Source: Pseudoxanthomonas beigongshangi (GTDB taxonomy: Bacteria > Pseudomonadota > Gammaproteobacteria > Xanthomonadales > Xanthomonadaceae). From it: a stretch of DNA of 64,000 nucleotides. The notes beneath the pieces are model-generated. The model was not told the DNA's origin. It saw only the letters and a list, made by a program, of their open reading frames with translations, and made no database searches. Where the stretch lies: contig NZ_JADHDV010000019.1 in assembly GCF_016820515.1 (NCBI RefSeq), positions 16,103 to 80,102 on the forward strand, in the 5' to 3' direction. A program made the translations under genes and the position numbers. Positions 63,970-64,000 of this stretch are shown in pieces; within the stretch, counting starts at the first letter, position 1; every line of letters begins with the position of its first letter.

Positions 63970-64000
63970 CCGCGCAAATCCCCCGTCGCCTCCGGCGCCC
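63970..64000. repeat. Start of another AAATCCCCC-type repeat (cut by the window end)
   Basis: The last bases read GCAAATCCCCCGTCGCCTCC, the start of the same repeat family seen at 55.2 kb. Only the first third is in the window. Confidence 0.5.

Overview
The window is compact, GC-rich, gammaproteobacterial chromosome. It most resembles the Xanthomonadaceae/Lysobacteraceae (Xanthomonas, Stenotrophomonas, Lysobacter, Luteimonas, Pseudoxanthomonas). The reasons are a XanB2-type chorismatase, the gene order rsmG-parA-parB, a six-gene RDD/SpoIIM/DUF4129/DUF4350/MoxR/DUF58 operon, GTAG-type (SMAG-like) hairpins and C5-8/G5-8 palindromic repeats. The exact genus cannot be fixed from the sequence alone. 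No rRNA, tRNA, CRISPR array, prophage or intact insertion sequence was seen.

Layout. 0-11 kb: a UPF0114 fragment, a YfcG-type glutathione transferase overlapping a dipeptidyl peptidase IV, envelope and secreted hypotheticals, a MepA-like murein endopeptidase, xanB2, and a secreted PA-domain metalloprotease with a small secreted partner. 11-24 kb: hemB (its stop codon lies in a 12-copy heptamer repeat), a PD40 protein divergent from aroE, the minus-strand MoxR operon, a YkgJ protein, a DUF2167 protein, a gamma-carbonic anhydrase and an aldehyde dehydrogenase. 25-27.7 kb: an islet (Lrp/AsnC regulator, EamA exporter, prolyl aminopeptidase) with foreign codon use, bracketed by 50-bp imperfect direct repeats. 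27.8-35.2 kb: a DHA2 efflux pump, exonuclease III, a GlsB-like protein, a phosphopantetheinyl transferase, rsmG, parAB, and a GT2 plus LAB_N pair. 35.3-41.5 kb: a His-rich secreted protein plus czcCBA metal efflux. 41.7-45.4 kb: rpmB-rpmG, cardiolipin synthase and an FAD/NAD(P) oxidoreductase. 45.5-55.2 kb: a symporter-fused hybrid kinase (CrbS-like), a type IV pilin-like gene, an OmpR-type two-component pair divergent from PAP2-eptA, and a CrbR-like LuxR regulator. 55.2-61.3 kb: a DUF559 nuclease-like gene inside a symmetric repeat array, acs, and a divergent DcaP-like porin plus MHS transporter. 61.5-63.9 kb: a DUF4388/small-GTPase/roadblock/protoglobin operon and an EF-hand protein.

Genes that appear to work together: the CrbS-like kinase and CrbR-like regulator probably control acs for acetate use. 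PAP2, EptA and the two-component system form a lipid A/envelope-charge module. CzcCBA and the His-rich protein form a metal-resistance module. The GTPase operon looks like an MglA/MglB-type switch with a heme sensor added. The most unusual features are the DUF559 gene framed by exact 43-bp repeats, whose palindrome family is dispersed across the window, and the GTPase/protoglobin operon.
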